Positions 35,701 through 43,899 of a stretch of DNA of 64,000 nucleotides are shown here, in pieces. A program made the translations under genes and the position numbers. The notes under the pieces were generated by a model, which saw only the letters and a list, made by a program, of their open reading frames with translations, had not been told where the DNA came from and did not search any database. Numbering within the stretch: position 1 is the stretch's first letter; every line of letters starts with the position of its first letter. Source of the stretch: Ruminococcus flavefaciens (GTDB taxonomy: Bacteria; Bacillota; Clostridia; Oscillospirales; Ruminococcaceae); assembly GCF_900116855.1 (NCBI RefSeq), contig NZ_UETD01000004.1, positions 1 to 64,000 on the forward strand, read 5' to 3'.

Positions 35701-35966
35701 ATCTCTTCGGCTATGTGGGAGCTATCTGCCCTGCACCGGGAGTAACCGGCAGCTTCAGCTGGAAGAGCGGCGAGGAGCCCCATCTCCTGTTCATCACCGC
35801 AGGCAGCAACGACAAGACCGTATACAATATCCCCAGCGGATATAACGACAGCTTCACAAAGAACGGTGTGCCCCATATCTGGCACTATGTAGAGGGCGGC
35901 TATCACGGAGACAACTCCATCCACGCCCACCTTTACAACTTCGTAAGAACATTGTTCAAAGCATGA
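32751..35966 (+). CDS. cellulosomal GH43 - CBM22 - dockerin - CE1-type esterase
   Basis: A 1071-residue bifunctional hemicellulase; ATG 32751 follows AAGGAGG. Signal peptide 1-30; GH43 beta-propeller of the GH43_10 type (about 40-340: ADVPDEDVIRVGDTYYM with base Asp, YHDASILFDDDG, and VSGEGSHIQK with acid Glu); a beta-sandwich typical of GH43 xylosidases (about 350-555); CBM22 (about 570-715); dockerin (about 725-790; GDVNGDEVIDSFDM and FDVNKSGTCDVADL); CE1 esterase (about 810-1071) with Ser969 in GFSMGGRES, Asp near 1021 and His1052 in GGYHGDN. It should remove xylose or arabinose side groups and acetyl or feruloyl esters from xylan. Confidence 0.9.
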   Translation: MKHTKAKRAALSLLLSAALTTGAVVPSLRFDSTAAEQTSTVSNPVIWADVPDEDVIRVGDTYYMVSTTMFFSPGAPIMKSKDLVSWEICNYVYDTLADGDVQSLKNGKHDYSHGQWAASLRYHDGMYYVFFGSYGTGKSYIFKTDDIENGTWTRSEINGMYHDASILFDDDGRNYLVYGGGEIKIKELNSEMTGFKQGGVDKTLFKTNIQGYVSGEGSHIQKIGDYYYIFIIAWPSGSGRTEYCYRSKDLLGTYESKAVLSSGVGSYGSGAAQGGIVDTPDGKWYGMLFQDHGSVGRIPVLVPVTWQNGWPMMGVNGKAPVTFEIDGGFAGTQLAKDDDFSYSENKLKLEWQWNHNPDNSAWSVTEREGWLRLKNKNIASELLRARNTLTMRTEGPACSGVVKLDASNMKVGDYAGLSAFQFNYGNVGVYVADNGEKRIYMANNGGYSNDANVTDSRNSIVEETKLSGNEIYLKADYRFANVTSDGSSSNNIDKVNFYYSYDGSSWTKIGKEIGMTYDLKLFTGYRNAIYSYPTKTTGGYADFDFFDYEREEWNAPNIVEPDPDGYFFHNTFESGTEKWSGRGSASVVSDSKDSYAGGASLLCSGREANWNGAVRSLSAGTFKAGEEYSFSTVVKYDEGPDSQTFYLTLQYDKDDDTIYDKIAIVDFVPKGEWVQLSNTNYKIPEGASNLQFYVETAKDEYDFRVDEAIGAPAGTVIDGPKAVPVILGDVNGDEVIDSFDMTAARKALLAGKFDDARLKKSFDVNKSGTCDVADLILIQQYVLGKISEFPVEEIVTEGPSVRYSMAEYTKLVEEKVVNREPDSSHQEKSGVKYGTVKSGTYYSTTCKRNKPYNILLPANYDENRKYPVLYCMHGYWENQDRMIIKGNGTMYTRQIIGNAVAEGEAEDMIVVFPYIYSSATQADCSAMDDANNAAYDNFINDLTKDLMPYIEKNYSVKTGRDNTAITGFSMGGRESLLIGLQRPDLFGYVGAICPAPGVTGSFSWKSGEEPHLLFITAGSNDKTVYNIPSGYNDSFTKNGVPHIWHYVEGGYHGDNSIHAHLYNFVRTLFKA

Positions 35967-35994
35967 GGTCAACACATTCTTTCCTCTTAAAAAG

Positions 35995-36032
35995 AAATAC
36001 CGCAGCTTCCGTATAGGGGAGCTGCGGTATTT
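35995..36032. terminator. bidirectional terminator between GH43-esterase and MATE genes
   Basis: AAATACCGCAGCT (35995-36007) pairs with AGCTGCGGTATTT (36020-36032), a 13-bp perfect stem. Confidence 0.85.
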
Positions 36033-36039
36033 CGTACCG

Positions 36040-37437
36040 TCAGATATCTTTTACTATGTTGTTGACCCAGATGTCGCTTTTTACCATGAAATAGCCGATG
36101 ACTACCTTTATTATCTCCGAGAAGGTCACGGCTGCGAATATAATGCGGATATCAAGGTCTGTGAAGTAGGCGAGGACGGCGGCAAGAGGTATCATTATTA
36201 CCCATGTGAAGCCGAAGTCGAAAAGGAAAGTGATTCCTGTTTTTCCGCCGCTCCTCAGTGTGAAGTAGCAGGCGTTGGTGTAGCCCCACAGCGGCATTGC
36301 CATTGCCTGTATAACTATCATGTATGCGGCAAGGCTCCTGACCGAAGGCTCGGTGTTGTAGATGTGGGGGAAAATTGGCGCGAACGGCAGTGTGACCAGT
36401 CCCACTGCCGCAGCAGCCGCAACTGCGAAGAAAAGCAGCTTGTTGTCTGTGTCACGGGCTTCCTCAAGCTTGTTGGCACCGAGCCTTGCGCCGACAATTA
36501 TTGCGATGCAGGCTCCCATCTGTAGATATACCGAGCTGAAAAGGTTTGTCATAGTGCTTGATATATTTCGCGCGGCAACGACCTCGGTGCTCCTTACGGA
36601 ATAGCACTGCATTACCACGGACATTCCGAATGACCAGAGAAACTCGTTTGCCAGCATGGGGATACCCTTTTTGGTGATGTCCGCCATAAGTGAGGCAGGT
36701 ATGCGGAAGCCGCGGAAAAGTCCCCTGATGTACTTGTTCTTGTCGGGGTGAGTGTGTGCCCAGACTATGACCACCAGTGCTTCGATGGTCTTGGCGATGA
36801 CAGTAGCCCACGCGGCACCTCTTACGCCCATTTCGGGCAGTCCCAGCTTACCGAAGATGAGACACCAGTCGAGAAGTACGTTTATGCCAACTGCCGACAT
36901 GGCAGCTGCCATAGGCGCCTTGGTGAAGCCGCATTCCCTGACCACGCTGGAGTAAGCCTGACCAATGCCGAATGGTATGAAGCCCAGCATGATTATCTTC
37001 AGATAGTCCATACCGCTTGTCATTATGGCGTCCCTCTGCTGTGGAGTGCTCTCCTTGCTGATGAAAAGGGAGATGAGTGAGGAGCCGAAAATGCTGCATA
37101 TAAGTGCGGCGATGGCTATGATGCCCGTGCAGACCAGCAGGCGGAAGCGGAATGTGTGCTTCTGACCTTCGTGGTCGCCCTTGCCGAAGAACTGGGCGCC
37201 GAATATGCTGGGACCTGCAACGGCACCGAATATAGTGACATTGAATACGAATACGAACTGATTGATTATGGAGACACCGCTCATGGGCTCGGTGCCCAGC
37301 CTGCCTACCATTATATTGTCGATAAGGCTTACCAGATTGGTCACCATCATCTGTAATATCATGGGTATTACCATGACCATGACGGACTTGTAGAAGCCTC
37401 TGGAGCCGATATACTTTTTTCTGAACTGTGATGACAT
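36040..37437 (-). CDS. MATE-family multidrug/metabolite efflux transporter
   Basis: A 465-residue membrane protein with about 12 transmembrane helices and MATE signatures (MVTNLVSLIDNIMVGRLGTEPMSGVSIINQ; VGARLGANKLEEARDTD). It exports cationic drugs or metabolites using an Na+ or H+ gradient; the substrate is unknown. ATG at 37437 lies behind ACAGGAGGT; an upstream in-frame codon at 37491 is rejected. It sits alone between cellulosomal genes. Confidence 0.9.
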   Translation of the reverse strand: MSSQFRKKYIGSRGFYKSVMVMVIPMILQMMVTNLVSLIDNIMVGRLGTEPMSGVSIINQFVFVFNVTIFGAVAGPSIFGAQFFGKGDHEGQKHTFRFRLLVCTGIIAIAALICSIFGSSLISLFISKESTPQQRDAIMTSGMDYLKIIMLGFIPFGIGQAYSSVVRECGFTKAPMAAAMSAVGINVLLDWCLIFGKLGLPEMGVRGAAWATVIAKTIEALVVIVWAHTHPDKNKYIRGLFRGFRIPASLMADITKKGIPMLANEFLWSFGMSVVMQCYSVRSTEVVAARNISSTMTNLFSSVYLQMGACIAIIVGARLGANKLEEARDTDNKLLFFAVAAAAAVGLVTLPFAPIFPHIYNTEPSVRSLAAYMIVIQAMAMPLWGYTNACYFTLRSGGKTGITFLFDFGFTWVIMIPLAAVLAYFTDLDIRIIFAAVTFSEIIKVVIGYFMVKSDIWVNNIVKDI

Positions 37438-37642
37438 AATTACCTCCTGTTGAATAGGGAATATTATAACACAGCTTCGGGAAAAAATCAAGCGAAAAGC
37501 GGCTATATTACCAAAAAAGCTATGATAATTGTATTATTGTGCAGCTTGTGGGATTATAATAAGAATATGATAAATAAAAATAGCTGTCATGCACAAATCG
37601 ACAGCAAAAATAAGGGGAATAATAATTAAAGGAGGAATACTT

Positions 37643-40483
37643 ATGACACTGAAAAAAACTGCCGCAATGCTCACTGCGGCGGCTGCAATGCTCTCTGCTG
37701 CGGATACGGGAGCATTTGTGGGGAGAGTTACCGCAGCTGACGGGATACAGGCTGTTTTCTATGTATCTCCCGACGGAGACGACAGCGCGGACGGCTCGGA
37801 GGGCGCTCCATTCGCCACCCTCGAAAGGGCGAGGGATGCTGTCAGAGCCATAAACGGCAGCATGACAGGTGATATCGTGGTAAGGCTCAGAGGCGGAGAC
37901 TACCGTATCACCAAGCCTGTGGACTTCGACACAAGGGACTCGGGAAAAGGCGGATTTACCGTAAGATATGAGGCTTGCGAAGGAGAGTCTCCCGTCATCA
38001 ACGGAGCGGTAAAGGTCACAGGCTGGACAAAATATAACGACAAGCTCTGGGCGGCTCCTCTCGACCGTGATATAAAGCTCAGGAACCTCTATGTCAATGA
38101 CCGCCGCGCTAATATGGGCAGTGTTACCGTGCAGGCTAAGGGCGGCTACGGAGACTATAACATCACCGCAGGTCAGGCAGACTGGGCGTGGGACTCGGGA
38201 AAAAAGAGCGACGGCATAGTCTACGGAGCAGGCGATATGCCCCGTATTACCTCCAATTTCGACGACCTTGAAGTTGTCAACGGCACCACATGGAACGAGA
38301 ATATAGTTTGTTCCCGTGATATAAAATATGACGGCGGCAGCATGATACTCCTCATGCAGCAGCCCTACGGTGCTATTGCCCAGACTCCGGGCTGGGGAGC
38401 AGGGTTCTCCACAGGAGGCACGCATACCATATACAATGCCTTTTCCTTTGTGGACAGCGAGGGCGAGTTCTACTTTGACAAGACTGCCAAGATTCTGTAC
38501 TACTACCCGAGGAGCGGCGAGGATATGACCACCGCCGACGTTGAAGCTCCCATAGCTGAGGGACTTATAAATATCTCGGGAAGCTCCACCTCCGACCGCG
38601 TGGAGAATATCACATTCAGCGGTCTGACCTTTGCCAATACGGATTATCAGCTCACAAACGTTGCTGGCTCCCATGGCAAGACCACCTGTCAGGCTGCACA
38701 GAGCTATACTGCCTTTGCAGACTCCAACTGGCACTCGAAAAAGTACGAGATGGCGGATACACTTCCTGCGGCGGTCCATATCACCAACAGCGACGGCATA
38801 AAGCTCACGGGAAATGTGGTTAAGCATACGGGAGCTGACGGTATCTCCATGACCAATGACGTTATCAACTCGGAGGTCAGCGGCAACTTTGTCACGGATA
38901 TCACCTCCAGCGGAATTACCGTGGGTCATCCCCAGCATATCTACATCGGTGACGCTGCTCCCAATAATCATGAGAAGTTCCCAGTGGGAGTAGAGGGCAT
39001 ATGCAAGAACGACCTTATCACACAGAATCTTCTCTACGATATCAGCGTGGTACACGGCTTCGGCGGCTGTGCAGCCATTACCGCTTACTATGCCGACTCA
39101 GTGAAGATACTCAGCAACACCATCGAAAAGACCGCCTATAACGGCATACATCTGGGCTGGGGCTGGTGCAACTTCAAGGACAGCACCACCTGCCGCGACA
39201 ACATGATATGCTATAACAGAGTCATAAACTCTCTTAACCGACTCCACGACAGCGGCGGTATCTATACCATAGGTCAGATGCCGGGGACAGTAATAAATGA
39301 AAACTACATTCAGGGCATCCCTGCAGCGGGTTCATTCCAGCCCACCTACGGACTGCACAATGACGAGGGAACCGCATATATCGAGGAGAACGACAATGTT
39401 CTCGAGATAAGCCCCAATGTTACCTATACTATCAACTGCGAGGACTACGGTCAGAAGCACCACCTGACTATCCTCAGGACCTATGCCACTGTAAGGAAAA
39501 TGGGCAAGAACCCTCCCGACAGCCGCATTGACGACCCAATAGTGGTGTCTGACAATGTATGGGCAATGCCGCAGTACAGGATATGTCTCAATTCGGGAAT
39601 ATCCGACGAGTACCGCAGTCTCATGCCACTGTGGCTGAAGTCCGCTGCGGACTATGCATTCCCTGCAAGCTGTGCGGCAGCCTGCGGTGACAAGCTTCCT
39701 GTCAGAAAGGTGGACGGTACTGTATGGATAGCTCCCGACGGCACAGACAGCTTCAGGGCAGGCTCGGACATGACAAAGGCAAGAGGCTCAGCAGGAAGCA
39801 TAAAGACTCCCTCGGAGGAGGGCGAGTACAGAATATACGTCCTCGATGCTGACGGCAAGGTGCAGAGCAAGTCCTCACACATTCTCAGACTAAGCGGAAA
39901 CAGCAGCGGAGATGTTATAGAGGCGGAGAGCTGTGACTATAAGTCGGGTATCGACGTGGAAAACTGCTCGGAGGGCGGAAGCGATGTTGCGTACATCGAA
40001 AACGGCGACTATATCGGCTTTAAGGACATTGACCTTACCGATGTCAGCACTGTTGATTTCCGTATGGGCTCCAACGGCGCAGAAGCTGCCCTTGAGGTAA
40101 GGCTTGACGCTCCCGACGGTAAGCTCATAGGCAAAATGGACGTGAAGAGCACAGGTGGCTGGCAGACATGGAATACCCAGAGCTGTTCCATCGAAGCTGT
40201 AAGCGGAAAGCATGATGTATATTTTGTCTTTAAAGGCGGAGAGGGCTACCTCTTCAACGTCAACTGGTGGAGACCCGACCGTCCCGATGAGGAGTACCTC
40301 CTTGGTGACCTCAACGGTGACGGAGCAGTGGATGTATTCGACCTGTGCAGTATGCGCAGAGCTGCTGTGGAGGGAGATGCGGAGCGCTTCGGAGCTGCCG
40401 ATATCAACGGTGACGATGTGATCGACGAGAACGATCTGAAGCTGCTGAAACAGTTCATCTCAGGTGAACTGAAAAGCTTCTGA
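37643..40483 (+). CDS. cellulosomal right-handed beta-helix enzyme (GH141-like) with CBM6 and dockerin
   Basis: A 946-residue secreted protein starting at ATG 37643 after AAAGGAGG. Signal peptide 1-33. The N-terminal FYVSPDGDDSADGSEGAPFATLERARDAVR and RLRGGDYRI signature and the following parallel beta-helix (to about 700) fit GH141, a family with xylanase and fucosidase members; GH120 is the nearest alternative. CBM6 (about 755-875; IEAESCDYKSGID ... YLFNVNWW) binds xylan or beta-glucan. A C-terminal dockerin (GDLNGDGAVDVFDL and ADINGDDVIDENDL) anchors it to the cellulosome. The exact activity cannot be fixed from sequence. Confidence 0.82.
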   Translation: MTLKKTAAMLTAAAAMLSAADTGAFVGRVTAADGIQAVFYVSPDGDDSADGSEGAPFATLERARDAVRAINGSMTGDIVVRLRGGDYRITKPVDFDTRDSGKGGFTVRYEACEGESPVINGAVKVTGWTKYNDKLWAAPLDRDIKLRNLYVNDRRANMGSVTVQAKGGYGDYNITAGQADWAWDSGKKSDGIVYGAGDMPRITSNFDDLEVVNGTTWNENIVCSRDIKYDGGSMILLMQQPYGAIAQTPGWGAGFSTGGTHTIYNAFSFVDSEGEFYFDKTAKILYYYPRSGEDMTTADVEAPIAEGLINISGSSTSDRVENITFSGLTFANTDYQLTNVAGSHGKTTCQAAQSYTAFADSNWHSKKYEMADTLPAAVHITNSDGIKLTGNVVKHTGADGISMTNDVINSEVSGNFVTDITSSGITVGHPQHIYIGDAAPNNHEKFPVGVEGICKNDLITQNLLYDISVVHGFGGCAAITAYYADSVKILSNTIEKTAYNGIHLGWGWCNFKDSTTCRDNMICYNRVINSLNRLHDSGGIYTIGQMPGTVINENYIQGIPAAGSFQPTYGLHNDEGTAYIEENDNVLEISPNVTYTINCEDYGQKHHLTILRTYATVRKMGKNPPDSRIDDPIVVSDNVWAMPQYRICLNSGISDEYRSLMPLWLKSAADYAFPASCAAACGDKLPVRKVDGTVWIAPDGTDSFRAGSDMTKARGSAGSIKTPSEEGEYRIYVLDADGKVQSKSSHILRLSGNSSGDVIEAESCDYKSGIDVENCSEGGSDVAYIENGDYIGFKDIDLTDVSTVDFRMGSNGAEAALEVRLDAPDGKLIGKMDVKSTGGWQTWNTQSCSIEAVSGKHDVYFVFKGGEGYLFNVNWWRPDRPDEEYLLGDLNGDGAVDVFDLCSMRRAAVEGDAERFGAADINGDDVIDENDLKLLKQFISGELKSF

Positions 40484-40503
40484 TACATTTATATAAGTAA
40501 GCA

Positions 40504-40538
40504 GCCGCAGTATCCGAAAGGGTACTGCGGCGATTTTT
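40504..40538 (+). terminator. intrinsic terminator after the beta-helix enzyme gene
   Basis: GCCGCAGTA (40504-40512) pairs with TACTGCGGC (40523-40531), followed by GATTTTT. Confidence 0.8.
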
Positions 40539-40610
40539 GTGTGCTGTTGTGTGTAGTTTTTAATAATATGCTGAATTTTTGTGATTATTGCCGAATATAG
40601 ATTTTACCTA

Positions 40611-40639
40611 TTGACAAAGTATGGTATGAGTGATATAAT
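40611..40639 (+). promoter_or_regulatory. consensus promoter of the cysteine leader and sulfur operon
   Basis: TTGACA (40611-40616), 17-bp spacer, TATAAT (40634-40639): a perfect sigma-70 promoter. The transcript would start near 40646, about 43 bases before the leader peptide. Confidence 0.85.
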
Positions 40640-40688
40640 ACATATAGTTCCGATAGGAATACAAGGAAATGAGAAAGGAGAGCTGAAC

Positions 40689-40784
40689 ATGAGACATTTT
40701 TCAATGTGTTGCTGCTGTTGCATGAATAGCAATTATATGTTCCGTATAGTGCGCACTTATGCTCAGCGATGTTGCTCTTTCTGA
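40689..40784 (+). CDS. cysteine-rich 31-residue leader peptide
   Basis: MRHFSMCCCCCMNSNYM... followed by a basic and aromatic tail ending RCCSF. It begins 7 bases after AAAGGAG. Codons 7-11 are five consecutive Cys codons (TGT TGC TGC TGT TGC, 40707-40721) and codons 28-29 are Cys again. It lies between a perfect promoter and an intrinsic terminator that immediately precedes genes converting methionine sulfur to cysteine. Ribosome stalling at the Cys run when Cys-tRNA is scarce would be the sensor of an attenuator. The alternative is a small metal-binding or modified peptide; the position makes the leader role likelier. Confidence 0.75.
   Translation: MRHFSMCCCCCMNSNYMFRIVRTYAQRCCSF
40742..40755 (+). 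promoter_or_regulatory. candidate antiterminator arm inside the leader frame
   Basis: CCGTATAGTGCGCA can pair with TGCGCGGAATGCGG at 40824-40837, the 5' arm of the terminator, in 12 of 14 positions (two G-T). It lies 20 bases past the Cys run, so it is free when a ribosome stalls there. Pairing and terminator formation exclude one another. Confidence 0.5.
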
Positions 40785-40824
40785 AACATTTACGGCATAT
40801 AACCGGACCTGAGGGTCTGTAACT

Positions 40825-40860
40825 GCGCGGAATGCGGAATGCGTTCCGCGCTTTATTTTT
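40825..40860 (+). terminator. attenuator terminator before the sulfur operon
   Basis: GCGCGGAATGC (40825-40835) pairs with GCGTTCCGCGC (40841-40851), 11 bp with one G-T, followed by TTTATTTTT. The ribosome binding site GGAGG of the next gene begins at 40861. A terminator between promoter and first gene means expression depends on read-through. Confidence 0.82.
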
Positions 40861-40870
40861 GGAGGTCGCT

Positions 40871-41770
40871 ATGGTTGATGAAAGAGAAAGCGTGACCGCT
40901 AAGCTTTGCGCATTTGCAAGAGCTTGGCACTCAAACAGATCACGCGAGAAGATATATGACGATTATCTTGCCTATGATCTTATGGGCAAGGAGGAGTATG
41001 ACGCAGTATACGACATGATAAGCCGCGGTTTCGGCGGCAATATACCGCAGTTTTCAAGGGAGGACACGGAGCAGATCATCAATGAGTATATAGCTCCCAT
41101 ACCTCTTTCGAGGATACATTTCTCCGAGAGCAGGCTGGAACGATTTGCGGAGGAGAACGGTGAGATACAGTACGTCATCTGTGGAGCCGGTTCGGATACA
41201 TTCTCATTCCGCAACGCCAATGAGAACATCACCGTCTTCGAGGTGGATCACCCCGACACCCAGCGCTATAAGCTTGAAAAGATACAGCAGCTCCAGTGGA
41301 ATATCCCGAAAAACGTCAGGTTCGTTCCCGTGGACTTCGAGAAGGAGCGAATGTGCGACAAGCTAATAGAAGCAGGCTTTGATCCCGAGAAAAAGGCGTT
41401 TTTCAGTATACTCGGCGTTTCCTACTATCTTACGCTGGACGTTTTCTCGGATACACTTTCCCAGATAGCTGAGCTGTCAGCCCTCGGAAGTGCGGTCGCC
41501 TTTGATTATCCCATAAAAACGGGCACATTTCCAAGGCGAGTGCAGAGACTTGAACAGATAACAGAGTCACTCGGAGAGGTCATGCGCGGCGGTTTTGATT
41601 ATAACGAGGTATCCCGTGCCCTCTATGCGCTGGGATTTCAGATAGACACATATATGCCCCCCGAAAAGGTGCAGAAGCTGTACTTCGGCGGAAGGCAGGA
41701 CGGATTGAGAGCATTTGAAAATGTCAGCCTGATATCGGCTACCTATACCGCAGGCTATGATTACGAATAA
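40871..41770 (+). CDS. class I SAM-dependent methyltransferase, LCM-like
   Basis: A 299-residue enzyme of the leucine carboxyl methyltransferase-like family, with motif I YVICGAGSDTFSFRN, motif II VFEVDHPDTQRYKLEK and FSILGVSYYLTLDVF. ATG at 40871 lies behind GGAGG. Substrate is unknown. Bacillus subtilis has an analogous arrangement (yrrT methyltransferase with mccA-mccB), where SAM-dependent methylation feeds the methionine to homocysteine to cysteine route; this gene could play that part. First gene after the attenuator. Confidence 0.82.
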   Translation: MVDERESVTAKLCAFARAWHSNRSREKIYDDYLAYDLMGKEEYDAVYDMISRGFGGNIPQFSREDTEQIINEYIAPIPLSRIHFSESRLERFAEENGEIQYVICGAGSDTFSFRNANENITVFEVDHPDTQRYKLEKIQQLQWNIPKNVRFVPVDFEKERMCDKLIEAGFDPEKKAFFSILGVSYYLTLDVFSDTLSQIAELSALGSAVAFDYPIKTGTFPRRVQRLEQITESLGEVMRGGFDYNEVSRALYALGFQIDTYMPPEKVQKLYFGGRQDGLRAFENVSLISATYTAGYDYE

Positions 41771-41794
41771 ACATATTTATAAAGGAGAATTATC

Positions 41795-42955
41795 ATGAGT
41801 AATTTCAAGAATACAGAAACAGCACTTATACATGGAGGTATCTCCATTGACGAGCGCACAGGCGCTGTGAATATACCCATATACCAGACCTCCACCTACA
41901 AGCAGGACGGTCTCGGAAAAATGCGCGGATATGAGTATTCGCGCACGGGAAATCCCACAAGAGAGGCTCTCGAAGCCCTCATCGCCGAGCTGGAGGGCGG
42001 CTATGCGGGATTTGCCTTCGGCTCGGGAATGGCAGCTCTGACAGCTGTCCTCAGCCTGCTTCACAGCGGAGACAGAGTTCTCATTTCCAGCAATGTTTAC
42101 GGTGGTACGTTCAGACTTCTCAGCAAGGTATTCGATCACTTCGACATCACCTATACCATCTCCGATACCACCGATATCGCAAGCTTTGAAAGTGATATCG
42201 CAGAGGACGTAAAGGCTGTCATCATCGAGAGTCCCGCAAATCCTCTCATGACTGTTACCGATATACGGGCAGTTGCAGAGGCTGCACACAGACACGGTCT
42301 CCTCGTTATCGTGGACAATACTTTCATGACTCCCTACCTCCAGAAGCCCCTTGAACTGGGGGCGGATATAGTGGTACACAGCGCAACAAAGTACCTCGGC
42401 GGTCACAGCGATGTGGTGTCGGGACTTGCAGTGGTCAACTCCAAGGAGCTTGCGGAGAAGATAGCATTCATACAGAATTCAACAGGCGGAGTTCTCGGAC
42501 CCTTTGACTCGTTCCTGCTCATAAGAGGCATCAAGACACTTGCGGTCCGCATGGACAGACACGTTTACAACGCGGAAAAGGTCGCAGACTTCCTGTCAAA
42601 GCACGACGCCGTGAAGAATGTCTACTATCCGGGTCTTTCCGACAGTCAGGGTTATGAGGTGAACCGCAGACAGGCAAAGAACGGCGGTGCTATGATCTCA
42701 TTTGAGCTGAAGGACAATTATGATATCAACACATTCTTTGAGAGCCTTCAGCTTGTATCTCTTGCGGAGAGCCTCGGCGGAGTTGAGTCCCTCGTATGCC
42801 ACCCCTCGTCAATGACTCACGCATCAATTCCGGCAGATATACGCAAAAAAGTTGGCATAACCGACGGACTTATCCGTCTCTCGGTAGGTATTGAGCAGAT
42901 CGACGATATTCTTGAAGATGTGGCTCAGGCTATTGCAAAATCCGAAAGAAAGTGA
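41795..42955 (+). CDS. mccB: PLP-dependent transsulfuration enzyme (cystathionine gamma-lyase / gamma-synthase)
   Basis: A 386-residue Cys/Met metabolism PLP enzyme. The PLP Lys is in HSATKYLGGHSD; YSRTGNPTREALE and SGMAALTAVLSLLHSGDRV are family signatures. It cleaves cystathionine to cysteine (MccB-type) or forms it from an activated homoserine (MetB-type); sequence alone does not separate these. The adjoining MccA-like gene, 9 bases downstream, favours reverse transsulfuration, hence the symbol, which is tentative. A cysteine-sensing leader upstream agrees with cysteine as end product. Confidence 0.85.
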   Translation: MSNFKNTETALIHGGISIDERTGAVNIPIYQTSTYKQDGLGKMRGYEYSRTGNPTREALEALIAELEGGYAGFAFGSGMAALTAVLSLLHSGDRVLISSNVYGGTFRLLSKVFDHFDITYTISDTTDIASFESDIAEDVKAVIIESPANPLMTVTDIRAVAEAAHRHGLLVIVDNTFMTPYLQKPLELGADIVVHSATKYLGGHSDVVSGLAVVNSKELAEKIAFIQNSTGGVLGPFDSFLLIRGIKTLAVRMDRHVYNAEKVADFLSKHDAVKNVYYPGLSDSQGYEVNRRQAKNGGAMISFELKDNYDINTFFESLQLVSLAESLGGVESLVCHPSSMTHASIPADIRKKVGITDGLIRLSVGIEQIDDILEDVAQAIAKSERK

Positions 42956-42963
42956 GATAATAT

Positions 42964-43875
42964 ATGAAGTACTATGATTCAATGCAGGCACTCATCGGAA
43001 ATACTCCGCTGGTGAGACTGGGCAATATAGTCAGGGCAGAGGGCGTTAACGTCTTTGCCAAGCTGGAGCTTTACAACCCCTCGGGAAGCGTCAAGGACCG
43101 CACAGGTCTCTACATGATAAACGACGCTGAGAAAAAAGGACTCCTCGGAGATGGCGGCACCATCGTTGAGGCTACCGCAGGCAATACGGGTCTGGGCATA
43201 GCCTTTGCCGCTCTGAACCGCGGCTACCGTATCATCTTCGTAGTCCCCACCAAGTTCTCGGCGGAGAAGCAGTCGCTGCTCCGCGCACTGGGAGCTGAGG
43301 TCATCAATACTCCCCGCGAGGAGGGAATGCTGGGAGCTGTCAGAAAGGCAGAGGAGATAAAGTCGCAGATAAAGGGCTCTATCTCACTGGAGCAGTTCAA
43401 GAACCAGAGCAACCCACTCGCTCATTACGAGACCACGGGCAGGGAGATATTCGAGGGACTGGACGGCAGGATCGACTACGTTGTGGCAGGCGCAGGAAGC
43501 GGCGGCACCTATACGGGCATACTCAGGTATATCAAGGAGAGAGTACCCTCAGCACAGGGCGTTCTGGCTGACCCCGTAGGCTCCACCATGGGCGGCGGTG
43601 AGCACAGCGACTACAACATTGAGGGCATAGGCAACGACTTTATTGCCGACACCATGGATATGTCACTTGTGGACAAGGTCATAAAGATAAATGACAGCGA
43701 AGCATTCGACACCGCAAGGCTTCTTGCCGCAAAGGAGGGCATTATCGCAGGCTCATCTTCCGGAGCGGCTATGGCGGCGGTGCTGAAGCTCATCGACAGC
43801 GGTGCAAAGGGCAACATAGTAACGGTATTCCCCGACCGCGGAGACAGATATTTCAGTACGGGGCTTTACGACTGA
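42964..43875 (+). CDS. mccA: cystathionine beta-synthase (MccA-like) / cysteine synthase
   Basis: A 303-residue fold-type II PLP enzyme. The PLP Lys is in NPSGSVKDRTG; the substrate loop is EATAGNTGLGIAF and the following segment FVVPTKFSAEKQ. The TAGNTG loop is typical of O-acetylserine-dependent cystathionine synthases (MccA), whereas CysK usually has TSGNTG. The C-terminal Ser-contact is AGSSSGAAMAA. It would condense O-acetylserine with homocysteine, giving cystathionine for the preceding enzyme. Plain cysteine synthase activity remains possible. Confidence 0.85.
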   Translation: MKYYDSMQALIGNTPLVRLGNIVRAEGVNVFAKLELYNPSGSVKDRTGLYMINDAEKKGLLGDGGTIVEATAGNTGLGIAFAALNRGYRIIFVVPTKFSAEKQSLLRALGAEVINTPREEGMLGAVRKAEEIKSQIKGSISLEQFKNQSNPLAHYETTGREIFEGLDGRIDYVVAGAGSGGTYTGILRYIKERVPSAQGVLADPVGSTMGGGEHSDYNIEGIGNDFIADTMDMSLVDKVIKINDSEAFDTARLLAAKEGIIAGSSSGAAMAAVLKLIDSGAKGNIVTVFPDRGDRYFSTGLYD

Positions 43876-43899
43876 TATAATAAATAATGAGGTGTTATA

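Noticed and set aside
37520-39055. A 511-codon minus-strand open frame
   Set aside because: It lies opposite the GH141-like gene, has no ribosome binding site or family motifs, and arises from the codon structure of the real gene.
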